A stretch of 64,000 nucleotides of DNA from Treponema sp. Its GTDB lineage: Bacteria > Spirochaetota > Spirochaetia > Treponematales > Treponemataceae. Position 1 is the stretch's first letter; each line of letters begins with the position of its first letter. The notes below the pieces were generated by a model. That model was not told the DNA's origin. It saw only the letters and a program-made list of their open reading frames with translations, and searched no databases. Positions 17,851 to 26,354 of this stretch are shown piece after piece. The DNA is taken from positions 62,001 to 126,000 of the forward strand of contig JAGBIY010000023.1 in the NCBI GenBank assembly GCA_017934745.1, read 5' to 3'. The translations under genes were made by a program, and so were the position numbers.

Positions 17851-19152
17851 TTATTTTTCCTTGTGGCGGCGGTCAAGTTCGTTGTAGACGTCCTGCCATG
17901 AAACGCCTTCCTTGTACATGAGGACGCTCACGAAATAGAGCAAGTCCGCGGCTTCCCAGATTACCTCGTCCTTAGTCTCGGCATCGTCGGTAAGCTCCTC
18001 GGCCTCCTCCATCACCTTCTCCCTCACGCGCTTGTCGTCCAGTGTCGCGGTGTAGCTTCCCGGGCGCGGATTGGCGAAACGCTCGGAAATCACGTCGTAG
18101 AGACGCTCCATGTTTGATTTTGCGTCAGGGTCGCTTTCGAAGCAGGTGAAGCTTCCGGTATGGCAGGCTCCACCGTTCGGCTTCACTGTCGCGAGCACGG
18201 TGTCCCTATCGCAGTCGGCGCGCATCTTCACAAGCTCAAGGAAGTGGCCGCTTGTCTCTCCCTTCGTCCACAAAGTGTTTCTTGTGCGGGAGAAGAACGT
18301 GAGCTTTCCGGTCTCGAACGACTTCTCGAACGCTTCCTTGTTCGCGTAGCCCATCATGAGGACCTCGCCCGCCACCGACTGCGCAATCACAGGAATCATC
18401 CCGCCGACCTTCTGGAAATCAAGGCAGTTGATGAAAGCGTCCTTCAAATTCACGACGCCCGTGTACAAAGCCATTCCGAGCTGAACATCGCAGCCGAGCC
18501 TCTCAAGTTCCACCACCTGCTCAAGCGAATTCACGCCGCCTGCGGCGACGACGCGGCACTTCACTGCGGAGCGCAAAGCCTTCACGGCCTCCATGTCGGT
18601 GCCCTGCATACAGCCTTCTTTCTCCACGCAGGTGAAAAGAAGCTCGGAGCAGTACTTCTCCGCCTCTTTCGCGCCGTCAATCAAAGAAACGTCTATCGTC
18701 TCGGTCCAGCCGCGGACCGCTATCTTTCCGTTTATCGCATCCACGGAGATTATCACGCGCTGCTTTCCAATCGCCTTGCACAAGTCCTCAAGGAACTGCA
18801 CGTTCAGGATGGACTCCCCCGCTTTCGGATTCGGGTTCCACGCCGCGCTTCCGACGATGACCTTCTCCGCTCCGAGCGAAATCAACTCGCGCGCCTTCTT
18901 CACATCGCGGATTCCACCACCAACACGAACATTTCCCTTCCTGAGAAGGCTCTTCAAAAGCTCCGTGTTCTTGGTGTTCCCCTTCGCGTCGGTGTTCCGC
19001 AAAGCCTGATCCAAATCGATGATTGCGACCTCGCCGAATTTATTGAAATCGCCAATGAGACTGTCGGCATCGTCCCTCTGCAGAACCAAATCCTTTCCGT
19101 TTTTGAGCTGGACGACGTGTCCGTCCTTCATGTCAATACTTGCAATAACCAT
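17851..19152 (-). CDS. Trifunctional HisA-HisI-HisE fusion (histidine biosynthesis)
   Basis: 433 residues in three parts. Residues ~1-235 are HisA, the ProFAR isomerase TIM barrel, with ASIDMKDGHVVQL, GGGIRD, VSVDAING-like catalytic Asp strands and VVAAGGVNSLEQV. Residues ~240-340 are HisI (PR-AMP cyclohydrolase): EVLMMGYANKEA, TLWTKGETSGH and the Cys-bearing DCDRDTVL and GGACHTGSFTCF, which bind Zn. Residues ~350-433 are HisE (PR-ATP pyrophosphatase): EEAEELTDDAETKDEVIWEAADLLYF. It thus carries steps 2, 3 and 4 of the pathway in one chain. HisIE fusions are common; HisA in front is unusual. Start ATG 19152 fits the HisA N-terminus although the ribosome site is weak. Confidence 0.93.
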   Translation of the reverse strand: MVIASIDMKDGHVVQLKNGKDLVLQRDDADSLIGDFNKFGEVAIIDLDQALRNTDAKGNTKNTELLKSLLRKGNVRVGGGIRDVKKARELISLGAEKVIVGSAAWNPNPKAGESILNVQFLEDLCKAIGKQRVIISVDAINGKIAVRGWTETIDVSLIDGAKEAEKYCSELLFTCVEKEGCMQGTDMEAVKALRSAVKCRVVAAGGVNSLEQVVELERLGCDVQLGMALYTGVVNLKDAFINCLDFQKVGGMIPVIAQSVAGEVLMMGYANKEAFEKSFETGKLTFFSRTRNTLWTKGETSGHFLELVKMRADCDRDTVLATVKPNGGACHTGSFTCFESDPDAKSNMERLYDVISERFANPRPGSYTATLDDKRVREKVMEEAEELTDDAETKDEVIWEAADLLYFVSVLMYKEGVSWQDVYNELDRRHKEK

Positions 19153-19302
19153 AATGGAATCGAGTATATCAAAATTACGCGATATGCTCTTCTTTTTTAT
19201 CGAAATTTCAAATTTCCGTTTTATAATGATTCTTATGCGCGTCTCCAAAAACTCCAATTTTTGAGAAATACGCTGCGTCAAATTTTTTTTAAGGAGGAAA
19301 AC

Positions 19303-19611
19303 ATGACTTTATCAATCGGCTCATCCGTCGTTCTCAGGACTGAAAAAATCGTATCGCTCATCGCCTACGGAGACTCCAACGTCGAAATCGTATTGAACCC
19401 GATATCAATCTGCTTCGAATTCACCGACACCGCCTCGCAGCAGCAGTTCATCGAGTTGATGAAAATCGCCATGACTGCGGAGGGAGAGCAGGCGAAAATC
19501 ATATCCGACGGATTGAAGAACATTCCGTTCAACAACTTTACGACCTACTCCAACAGGAACTTGGACTCAAGGCTCAGGGACATCGCGACAGACATCGCGA
19601 CAACAAAATAA
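19303..19611 (+). CDS. Small hypothetical cytosolic protein
   Basis: 102 residues behind a very strong AAGGAGG site. No signal peptide or membrane segment. The sequence begins MTLSIGSSVVLRTEKIVSLIAYGDSNVEIVL and continues with a helical ISICFEFTDTASQQQFIELMKIAM, then LKNIPFNNFTTYSNRNLDSRLRDIA. The beta-rich N-terminus and amphipathic helices suggest a compact folded protein. It is divergent from the his fusion gene with ~150 bp between them. No family recognised. Confidence 0.8.
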   Translation: MTLSIGSSVVLRTEKIVSLIAYGDSNVEIVLNPISICFEFTDTASQQQFIELMKIAMTAEGEQAKIISDGLKNIPFNNFTTYSNRNLDSRLRDIATDIATTK

Positions 19612-19748
19612 GACACGAGTAAGCATTCTGTTTGAATACGACAACGTAAAATTCAAAAAACACGAATGATTTTTATTTTCCAGTCAGCATATACTGTGTC
19701 AACAATAAACACATACGCTGATTTGGAATTGGCACGGAGGAACAAACA

Positions 19749-20249
19749 ATGAAAAAAATCATAGCGACAATCGTACTTGCGGCATCTTTGGTGGCGGGAG
19801 CGTTCGCCGCCGGAACAATCACCTCGGACGACTTCAATCTTGGAGAAATCGCTCCAGGAAAGACAGTCGCGGCAAAGGGCTTCGTCCTGAACGGAGCGCA
19901 GAAGGGAGCCACAATCGAGGACAAGTCAAAAGAGCCTGTAAAAATCGGAGACAAGTCTTTCGCCAAGAGAATCAAGATGAAGGGAGCCGACGCGTACATC
20001 GAATTCGACGTGAAGGCAGGCGACATCATCAGCGTGGTGGCGACAAGCTCTTCAAAGGAAAGCCCACGCGCAATCAGAATCCTCAACGATGGAAAGAAGC
20101 TCGGAGACATCACGGCGCCTGCATGGAACATGAAGAACATTTCCGTCACACAGGGTTCCGTCACAGCGTTGAAAGACGGCAAATGCCAGGTGAAGGGCTT
20201 CGGCGGCGGAGTCTACATCTTTGAAGTCGACATCAAGAGCGGAAACTAA
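19749..20249 (+). CDS. Secreted beta-sandwich protein, pectate-lyase accessory-domain-like
   Basis: 166 residues: signal peptide MKKIIATIVLAASLVAGAFA, then a single domain with YIEFDVKAGDIISVVATSSSKESPRAIRIL and a closing GGGVYIFEVDIKSG. The core (polar-rich strand, Ser-Ser-Ser-x-Arg-x-hydrophobic turn, final G-x-x-Y-I-F/Y-x-V strand) is the pattern of the small beta-sandwich commonly attached N-terminally to PL1/PL9 polysaccharide lyases. Here it stands alone. The gene 234 bp downstream encodes a second stand-alone copy and the next a PL9-like lyase, so a carbohydrate-binding role in pectin breakdown is a reasonable inference. Confidence 0.75.
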   Translation: MKKIIATIVLAASLVAGAFAAGTITSDDFNLGEIAPGKTVAAKGFVLNGAQKGATIEDKSKEPVKIGDKSFAKRIKMKGADAYIEFDVKAGDIISVVATSSSKESPRAIRILNDGKKLGDITAPAWNMKNISVTQGSVTALKDGKCQVKGFGGGVYIFEVDIKSGN

Positions 20250-20314
20250 ATCGCACAAGAAAGAACCGAAAGCGGCTCAGGCAGATTGGGCCGCGCCAAT
20301 TTTCGTTTTCATTA

Positions 20315-20345
20315 ACCTGTTTGATGATGAAGTTATCAAACAGGT
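20315..20345 (+). terminator. Hairpin after the first accessory-domain gene
   Basis: Perfect 11-bp stem ACCTGTTTGAT (20315-20325) with ATCAAACAGGT (20335-20345). No U-run follows directly, so it is either a weak terminator or an RNA-stabilising hairpin. Confidence 0.45.
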
Positions 20346-20419
20346 CCATTCTCGAAAGCCTGTCCGGTGAATTTTTTTATCGGATGGGTTTATTTTTTTA
20401 TCAGGAACTATTTCAACAA

Positions 20420-20448
20420 CTGACATAAAGCACGAAATGTTTTATATT
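20420..20448 (+). promoter_or_regulatory. Sigma70-type promoter of the lipoprotein gene
   Basis: -35 CTGACA (20420-20425), 17-nt spacer, -10 TATATT (20443-20448), about 36 bp before the ATG at 20484. Confidence 0.5.
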
Positions 20449-20483
20449 AAAGGCAATTTCACTATTTTATAGAGGTTTTTGAA

Positions 20484-21149
20484 ATGAAAAAAATCACACT
20501 CTCAATCGCTGCTTTGGCAATGGCCGCAGCCTTCACGACAGGTTTCGTATCTTGCAACGACAAGAAAGCTGACAACAACGCTCCAGCGGCAGACGCCGCA
20601 GCCACAACAGAGACAGTGGCAGAACCTGCAGCGACAGAAGCAGCGGCTCCGGCCGAGAATCCGCTCATCTCAAGGAAAATCGAAGGAATCTACATCAACG
20701 CGAACGACCTCGAAAAGGCGGTCCTCACAGCTCCTCTCGTGGACGAAGTTTCAGGATTCACGCTCAACGCCTCAGAAGAGAAGTCTTTGGAAGTGAAGAG
20801 CTGCGACCCACGCCAGATTGGAGAGGACCTCTTCACACAGGCAATCTCCACAAAGGGCTCTGGAAAGTACACAGTCGGAGAGGGCGCTGTCAACTACAGG
20901 ACAATCTCTTTCCCAGCGAAAGCCGGAGACTCAATCATCGTATACGCGACAACTTCTTCAAAGACTGACGAGAGACCTCTCCACGTCGTCAACATGGTCA
21001 CAGCCGAGGAAATCGGAACAATCACGATGATGGCAGACAATGGAAAGGACATGACAGTCGCCGAAGTCGTCGTCAAAGAGGACGGAAACTACTGCGTATA
21101 CTCAACATCCGGAACTGGATACATCTACCAGATCAAGGTCGGAAAGTAA
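20484..21149 (+). CDS. Lipoprotein with lyase-accessory beta-sandwich domain
   Basis: 221 residues. The lipobox is AAFTTGFVSCNDKK (acylated Cys near residue 26), followed by an Ala/Thr/Glu-rich linker to about residue 60. One beta-sandwich domain then contains SKGSGKY, a SFPAKAGDSIIVYATTSSKTDERPLHVV run and a final GNYCVYSTSGTGYIYQIKVG. It is paralogous to the secreted protein at 19749 and matches the accessory domain of pectate lyases. Anchored in a membrane, it could hold oligogalacturonide near the enzyme encoded next. Own promoter and terminator bracket the gene, so it is a monocistron. Confidence 0.8.
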   Translation: MKKITLSIAALAMAAAFTTGFVSCNDKKADNNAPAADAAATTETVAEPAATEAAAPAENPLISRKIEGIYINANDLEKAVLTAPLVDEVSGFTLNASEEKSLEVKSCDPRQIGEDLFTQAISTKGSGKYTVGEGAVNYRTISFPAKAGDSIIVYATTSSKTDERPLHVVNMVTAEEIGTITMMADNGKDMTVAEVVVKEDGNYCVYSTSGTGYIYQIKVGK

Positions 21150-21231
21150 TTTTCGCCTCCGAACATCGCAAATTGCATGATTGAAAACGGTTTTTAACAT
21201 TGTTTTCGATTTGCGATTCAAATAAAATCTG

Positions 21232-21266
21232 AAGACGTAGGTTTTCTGTAAACTTACGTCTTTTTT
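21232..21266 (+). terminator. Rho-independent terminator after the lipoprotein gene
   Basis: Stem AAGACGTAGGTTT (21232-21244) with AAACTTACGTCTT (21250-21262), one G-T pair, followed by TTTT. A second nested hairpin (ATCGCAAAT with ATTTGCGAT) lies just before. Confidence 0.8.
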
Positions 21267-21335
21267 GTATTTTCACGACTTTTCGATTAAAGAATCGCTT
21301 TGATTTAAAAAATCGGGAAAAAATAGGAGAAATCG

Positions 21336-24300
21336 ATGAAAAAATCGTTCATCACACTGGGAATGACGCTGGCTATGTCGTTCCTGGCGGCTGTGGGCGT
21401 TTCCGCGCAGGACCGAAAAGCCTGGGCTGATGTCGCCGCACCAGTAATCACAAAGGTGGAGCAGACTGGCGACAACCAGGTCACAGTCAACTTCAAGGTA
21501 CTTACGGGAACGGACGGAGCGGATTCCGGCAGCGTCACCATGAGTTCCGACACGGGAGCGTCTGGAAAAGTCGCTTTCGGAAAGACCAGAAAAGAAGACA
21601 AAGTAGCAGTCTTCGAGATGAAGCAGTCTGGACTTTACAAGTTCACGGTCAACGCGGAAAGAAAAGGGGAATCTCCGAAATCGTCCGAACCAAAGGAATT
21701 CTCGTACAAGCTCCCCCTCGTTTCTCCGACAGTCTCATTGCTGAACATCGGCGACTCGACTGTCTATGTTGAATGGGACCCGGTCCGCGAAGCCGAGGGC
21801 TACATAGTCTCCTACACGGACGACAGCGGAAAGCTCGCCTCACTCGAACAGACAAAAGACCTCTCCGCAAAAGTGAAGCTCCCTGCGGGAACAGTGTCGT
21901 TCTTCACAGTCACAGCCGTGAGAGGCTCGGACAAGGCCTCTTCAAAGCCGCAGAAGAAGACGGTCAAAGCCGATGCCGAAAGAATCTGGACGTTCACTGA
22001 ATTCGGAACATCAACGAAGGCGACCAGAAACAACATGGAGATGATTGACTCCGACGACCTCAAGTTCAGGCTCAACTCCTGCATCGTAGGCTCTGACGGA
22101 AAGACAATCGTGGAGAAGGGTGGAAAATTCGAATCGTTCTTCGACGGACTTTCTTTCTACTACACTGAAATCGACCCCAAAAAAGAGAACTGGGAACTCA
22201 CGGCGACTGTCACGGTCGACTATCAGAACCCGATGCCAGACGGCCAGGAAGGATTCGGCCTCATCGCCATGGACAAGCTCGGAATCGACGGCGAGCCGAT
22301 GGTCGTCGCCTACACGAACTCGGCAGGAATCATCTCCAAGAAATTCACGACGCACGTCAACGGCACGAAGAAGGAAATCAAGAACGGCCTCGGAGCCAGG
22401 TTCGTCACGGGACTTACGGACGAAGTCATCCAGCTCGGCGACGCTGGAATCTCCAAGCTCGGAAAATCAGAGCAGATGGCGTTCAGCTACGACCAGTCGT
22501 CGGACGCGATAAAGACGGGCGACGTCTACAGAATCACGCTCAAGAAGGACAACACCGGATACCACGCAATCTACAAGCGGGCTATCGCTTCCGAGGACAC
22601 AATCGAAGAGTACATCCTCTACGACCCGAACAACGACAAGCTCCTCCAGCTCGACAAGGAAAAAATCTACGTCGGATTCGCTGTAGCCCGCGGCGTGAAC
22701 GCCACATTCAGCGACATCGTGTTCAACACGTCAGACCCGAAGACGGACCCGCCGGCACAGGAAGAGCCACCTGAACTCATTCCTCTCGCGACTTTGATCG
22801 ACTGCCCGACTTCATGGTACGACGGAAACTATCCGTTCGTGTTCACGGCGAACGCAAAGGGAAAAATCACGGTCAAGGCGAAGGACGGAACAGTACTCGT
22901 AAACAACGAGGATGTCGAAGCAAACATCGACTTCAAGAAGACGCTCAAGCTTCCTCTTACGAAGGGAATCAACGACCTCACTGTCACGTTCGACATCGAA
23001 GACGACTGGAGACCGGCAGAGAAGCAGGTCATCGCGCAGTACAACAGGGAACTCAAGGCCTACGAGAAGAACTACAGCCCTGTGACATACACGCACACTG
23101 TCATCACGAACACTTACGAGGGCAAGACACTCTACGTCTCTTCCGAAGGAAACGCTTTCGGAGACGGCTCGAAAGAGAAGCCTCTCGATTTGACGACGGC
23201 AATCAGCTACTGCAAACCGGGACAGGAAATCGTCCTCCTCGGAGACAGAATCTATCCGACAAGTGGAATCCTCATCGAACGCGGGAATGACGGAACTCCA
23301 TCAAAGAGAAAAGTCCTCCGCTCGGAAGAGGGAAAACGCACGGTCATCGACTTCAGCGCGACAAAGGTCACTGTAACCGCATTCAACCTCTATGGAAGCT
23401 ACTGGGACATCAAGAACATCGACATCACGAAGACTCCGGACAACGTGAAGGCTTTGCAGGTCGCAGGAAACAACAACAGAATCCTCCTCGTGGACACATA
23501 CGAGAACGGAGACACCGGAATCCAGATTTCGGGACGCGCTTCGGAGCCGTTCGATAAGTGGCCTAGCAACAACCTCGTCTACGGATGCGAATCGTTCGGA
23601 AACGCCGACCCTGCCCAGAACAACGCAGACGGATTCGCCGCCAAGCTCACGACAGGAAACGGAAACGTCTTCAGGAACTGCATCTCGCACCACAACGTCG
23701 ACGACGGATGGGACTTGTACGCGAAGGTCGAGACCGGCCCGATTGGAGCCGTTTTGATTGACAACTGCGTCACATACGCCAACGGAACGAAGCTCGACGG
23801 AAGCGGAAAGGGAGACGGAAACGGATTCAAGCTCGGAGGAGACGGAATCAACGTCGGCCACCTGCTCTTGAACTCAATCTCATGGGGCAACGGCGTGAAC
23901 GGAGTAACATGCAACTCGAACCCAGGCCTCAAGCTCAAGAACGTCACTTCGTTCGGAAACGGAGCGTACAACATCGCCCTCTACGGAAAAGGAAACGCTG
24001 AAGCCTACAAGCGCACGTTCGAGACGTCTGGAATCATCTCGCTCGACAGCGGAACGGGAGACCAGATTTCCGAGCTCAAGCAGCACTGCGCCGACCAGAT
24101 AACGGACAGCACATACTTCAACGGCTCGAACGCCAGCGGAAAGACATTGAAGAAGGACGTGTTCGTCAGCACAGACACAGCGAAATACCAGAAGGGATTC
24201 AACGCGGACAAGACATTCAACAGGATTCCGAGAAGCGCGGACGGAGTGTTCGACCTCGGAGACTTGTTCAAGAAGTCGTCGGTCGCGCCTTCAGACGCAG

Positions 24301-24461
24301 GAGCCGACTACAACTCAACGTCTTTCAACATCGACTCGTTCAAGGATGTGTCCGGCAACACGATAAAGGCAGCCGGTCCATCTTCTCCAATCATCCCGAT
24401 TGTGGCGATTGTCGTAATCATCCTCGGAGCAGGCATCGTCCTCAAGAAAAGAAGAGGCTGA
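21336..24461 (+). CDS. Large anchored pectate lyase, right-handed beta-helix (PL9-like)
   Basis: 1041 residues. A signal peptide (cleavage near VSAQ) is followed by two fibronectin-III-like domains (~30-210), a jelly-roll-like region (~215-470, WTFTEFGTSTKATRN to FSDIVFNTS), an Ig/cadherin-like region (~480-590) and a parallel beta-helix (~595-960). The helix opens with GKTLYVSSEGNAFGDGSKEKP and includes NADGFAAK, NCISHHNVDDGWDLYAK, NGFKLGGDG and NSISWGNGVNG, as in family 9 pectate/exopolygalacturonate lyases; the Asp-rich DDGWDL region is where Ca2+ binds in that family. The C-terminus is a TM helix (IIPIVAIVVIILGAGIVL) plus KKRRG, so the enzyme should be surface- or membrane-tethered. Role: beta-elimination of polygalacturonate. 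Family membership is strong by pattern; exact mode (endo/exo) unknown. Confidence 0.87.
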   Translation: MKKSFITLGMTLAMSFLAAVGVSAQDRKAWADVAAPVITKVEQTGDNQVTVNFKVLTGTDGADSGSVTMSSDTGASGKVAFGKTRKEDKVAVFEMKQSGLYKFTVNAERKGESPKSSEPKEFSYKLPLVSPTVSLLNIGDSTVYVEWDPVREAEGYIVSYTDDSGKLASLEQTKDLSAKVKLPAGTVSFFTVTAVRGSDKASSKPQKKTVKADAERIWTFTEFGTSTKATRNNMEMIDSDDLKFRLNSCIVGSDGKTIVEKGGKFESFFDGLSFYYTEIDPKKENWELTATVTVDYQNPMPDGQEGFGLIAMDKLGIDGEPMVVAYTNSAGIISKKFTTHVNGTKKEIKNGLGARFVTGLTDEVIQLGDAGISKLGKSEQMAFSYDQSSDAIKTGDVYRITLKKDNTGYHAIYKRAIASEDTIEEYILYDPNNDKLLQLDKEKIYVGFAVARGVNATFSDIVFNTSDPKTDPPAQEEPPELIPLATLIDCPTSWYDGNYPFVFTANAKGKITVKAKDGTVLVNNEDVEANIDFKKTLKLPLTKGINDLTVTFDIEDDWRPAEKQVIAQYNRELKAYEKNYSPVTYTHTVITNTYEGKTLYVSSEGNAFGDGSKEKPLDLTTAISYCKPGQEIVLLGDRIYPTSGILIERGNDGTPSKRKVLRSEEGKRTVIDFSATKVTVTAFNLYGSYWDIKNIDITKTPDNVKALQVAGNNNRILLVDTYENGDTGIQISGRASEPFDKWPSNNLVYGCESFGNADPAQNNADGFAAKLTTGNGNVFRNCISHHNVDDGWDLYAKVETGPIGAVLIDNCVTYANGTKLDGSGKGDGNGFKLGGDGINVGHLLLNSISWGNGVNGVTCNSNPGLKLKNVTSFGNGAYNIALYGKGNAEAYKRTFETSGIISLDSGTGDQISELKQHCADQITDSTYFNGSNASGKTLKKDVFVSTDTAKYQKGFNADKTFNRIPRSADGVFDLGDLFKKSSVAPSDAGADYNSTSFNIDSFKDVSGNTIKAAGPSSPIIPIVAIVVIILGAGIVLKKRRG

Positions 24462-24518
24462 TTTTAATTGAAAGTTGAGAATTGAAAGTTGAAAAACAAG
24501 ATTCAATGAACTTTCATT

Positions 24519-24565
24519 TCGCTCGCGGAATTTTCCGAAAGGGATTTTCCGCGAGCGATTTTTTT
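24519..24565 (+). terminator. Strong rho-independent terminator after the pectate lyase
   Basis: 12-bp GC-rich stem TCGCTCGCGGAA (24519-24530) with TTCCGCGAGCGA (24547-24558), followed by a T-run to 24565. A 14-nt direct repeat (AATTGAAAGTTGA) precedes it. Confidence 0.9.
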
Positions 24566-24647
24566 CGACCTTGCTTAGCATTATGAGTTCAATTTTATAA
24601 ATTCTTTTGTCTGCACCCCGGCTGGACATCTACATAACAACAACTAA

Positions 24648-24670
24648 AATGGCGGGCATAGCCCGCCATT
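24648..24670 (-). terminator. Terminator of the AT-rich lipoprotein gene
   Basis: Perfect 10-bp stem AATGGCGGGC-ATA-GCCCGCCATT; on the minus strand it is followed by TTTTAG, 27 bp past the stop at 24697. Confidence 0.7.
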
Positions 24671-24696
24671 CAAAACTGCCCTCATTTTTCATTGGA

Positions 24697-25995
24697 CTAT
24701 TCTTCAATGCTTGAAAAATCGTTTTTGTAGTTTTGTATATACGATTCGATGTCAGGTTCATATTCTCCCGAATCTGACAAATTGAATGTAAGCACCAGAT
24801 ATTTCGTGTGCAAAATGGAGGTCTCTTCATCCAGAACAGGGGCGGTAATTGTAATCGCTGCCGGATATTCCTTTTCTCCGATTGTTTTTTTAGTGTCGGA
24901 AAAAGCGACGTATTTGAAATCAAAATCTGTAAGAGAATATGATTCAGTTTTATCACTCGTCGTTGTAGTGCCGTCCGTATCATAAACTCTTTCCCGAATC
25001 TTTAATGAATCAATTGAGCCGCTCTCCGAATTTGTAATGTCGTAGCGGACAGTCAGCACATCGTTGACTTTCGAGGTAAACTTGAGAGAAATTGCATCTG
25101 TTGACAAACTCGTGATTCTTGCTATTCCGTCAAAATCCGAGGTCGATGTGGAACCATTGATTTTTCCATCTCCAGCAGCCTGCAAGTCATACTTGTAGGT
25201 GTAGTTTTCACTGTTCGTGTACTCTTTTACAGAAGCAAAGCCTGAACTAGACTCGTTTCCTGGATTTTGAAGACAATAAGTAATTGAGCCTTTTGCATAC
25301 TCTTCTGTTCGCCAAACCGATTTTTCTTTGCCGGAAAAATTCAGTGCATAGTCCTTCCATGTTTTTACGCACTTCAACGCATCGAGATTTACTGATTTGT
25401 CATCATTTCGGTCATAGTCAAATTCATAGTTATAGTGCTTTGACAAATCATTCCCATACAAAGACTTTTTTGCTTCAATGTATATCTTATCGGGGTCGTA
25501 TTCTCGAAGTTCTTCCTCGGAAAGAGCGTTGAACGCGGCATTTTTCTCACTTGTCGTCAAAGACGGAAACAATCCAGATTGAGACCATTCCTGCTTCGCC
25601 GTAGCTATTGTATTGCCTTCTGAATCCAATTCAACATACTTGTCCGTCAACGATGCTAGACCTTTCGCGGAAGTTTCCTTGCGCGTCGTCAAATCGAAAA
25701 GCTCAATGCACTTTTCAATACCCAACTTTTCTGACAATAGCGAAGCTCTGTAGCTTCCGTCTGCAAAAACCTCAGAAGCCCTGCTTCCTGCCGATATGAA
25801 ATCGTTCCTAATGACTTTGTAGGCTATATCCTCATATGTCACCGTACTTCCCACAACATATTGGCTAGCAACAGTCTCTACTTCAACATTTTCAGTAGAT
25901 GATTTTTCGTTGAGGTCATCATTCGCACAAGAATAAAAAGCAAACGACGTAAAGGCAAAGGCTCCCAACACCAACAAGTTCGAAACTCTTTTCAT
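24697..25995 (-). CDS. Lipoprotein of unknown function, low G+C
   Basis: 432 residues. ATG 25995 is chosen because GGAG lies 6 nt before it. The lipobox is FTSFAFYSCANDD (Cys near residue 22). Mature part: acidic linker (NEKSSTENVEVE), then VVGSTVTYEDIAYKVIRNDFISAGSRASEVF, which reads like a small Treponema-type leader domain, and long polar beta-rich regions ending with KYLVLTFNLSDSGEYEPDIE. No enzymatic motif is seen. Base composition and codon choice (many AAT, TTT, AAA) differ from the GC-rich genes around it, suggesting recent acquisition. It is bounded by its own promoter-like AT-rich leader and terminator. Confidence 0.82.
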   Translation of the reverse strand: MKRVSNLLVLGAFAFTSFAFYSCANDDLNEKSSTENVEVETVASQYVVGSTVTYEDIAYKVIRNDFISAGSRASEVFADGSYRASLLSEKLGIEKCIELFDLTTRKETSAKGLASLTDKYVELDSEGNTIATAKQEWSQSGLFPSLTTSEKNAAFNALSEEELREYDPDKIYIEAKKSLYGNDLSKHYNYEFDYDRNDDKSVNLDALKCVKTWKDYALNFSGKEKSVWRTEEYAKGSITYCLQNPGNESSSGFASVKEYTNSENYTYKYDLQAAGDGKINGSTSTSDFDGIARITSLSTDAISLKFTSKVNDVLTVRYDITNSESGSIDSLKIRERVYDTDGTTTTSDKTESYSLTDFDFKYVAFSDTKKTIGEKEYPAAITITAPVLDEETSILHTKYLVLTFNLSDSGEYEPDIESYIQNYKNDFSSIEE

Positions 25996-26134
25996 GGTAA
26001 ACTCCATATTCATTTTAATAGGAAATCAGTCTGAAGATTTGTATCGCTAACGGTAATCAGACAATGTATAATCAAGTATAACATATTTTAACTTAAAATA
26101 AAGAAAAAAAGGAGATGTTCCCAAAGCGTTGGAA

Positions 26135-26254
26135 ATGGCAACCGCCTTTAAGGACAAAGCGAATGATAACGCTACAAAAGAAGCGGCTTCAAAAATCATA
26201 GAAATTCTTACATTCGCAAAAGAGCATGGTTCTTTGGTGGAATTCTGGTTTTAG
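26135..26254 (+). CDS. 39-codon ORF, possible gene remnant
   Basis: The frame reads MATAFKDKANDNATKEAASK and then IIEILTFAKEHGSLVEFWF before TAG. An in-frame open stretch continues upstream (ending DVPKALE) but has no good start, and the GGAG at 26111 is too far from this ATG. It is amphipathic and protein-like rather than random, so it may be the tail of a lost gene. It sits directly before the half repeat element at 26265. Whether it is translated is doubtful. Confidence 0.25.
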   Translation: MATAFKDKANDNATKEAASKIIEILTFAKEHGSLVEFWF

Positions 26255-26264
26255 AGGAGGTCCC

Positions 26265-26312
26265 TAGGAGCTTGTTTCGGCAACCACAATACGCACAAAC
26301 TCGACATTCGGC
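26265..26312 (+). repeat. Half copy of the structured repeat element
   Basis: TAGGAGCTTGTTTCGGCAAC and the following CACAAACTCGAC are the reverse complement of one arm of the elements at 11801 and 17590 (their AGTTGC-GAAACAAGCTCCC side), with scattered changes. The opposite arm is missing, so the outer stem cannot form. It lies ~45 bp upstream of the DTW-domain gene. Confidence 0.7.
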
Positions 26313-26354
26313 ACAATGAGCGATTTTTTTTGGCAGATTTTGTAGAATCTCATC

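Noticed and set aside
18160..19302. Long plus-strand frame opposite the his fusion gene
   Set aside because: Antisense shadow caused by codon bias; only the last 103 codons (from 19303, with AAGGAGG) are a real gene.
26115..26224. Frame starting at ATG 26115 next to GGAG
   Set aside because: The GGAG abuts the ATG without spacing and the product is Lys/Arg-rich noise.
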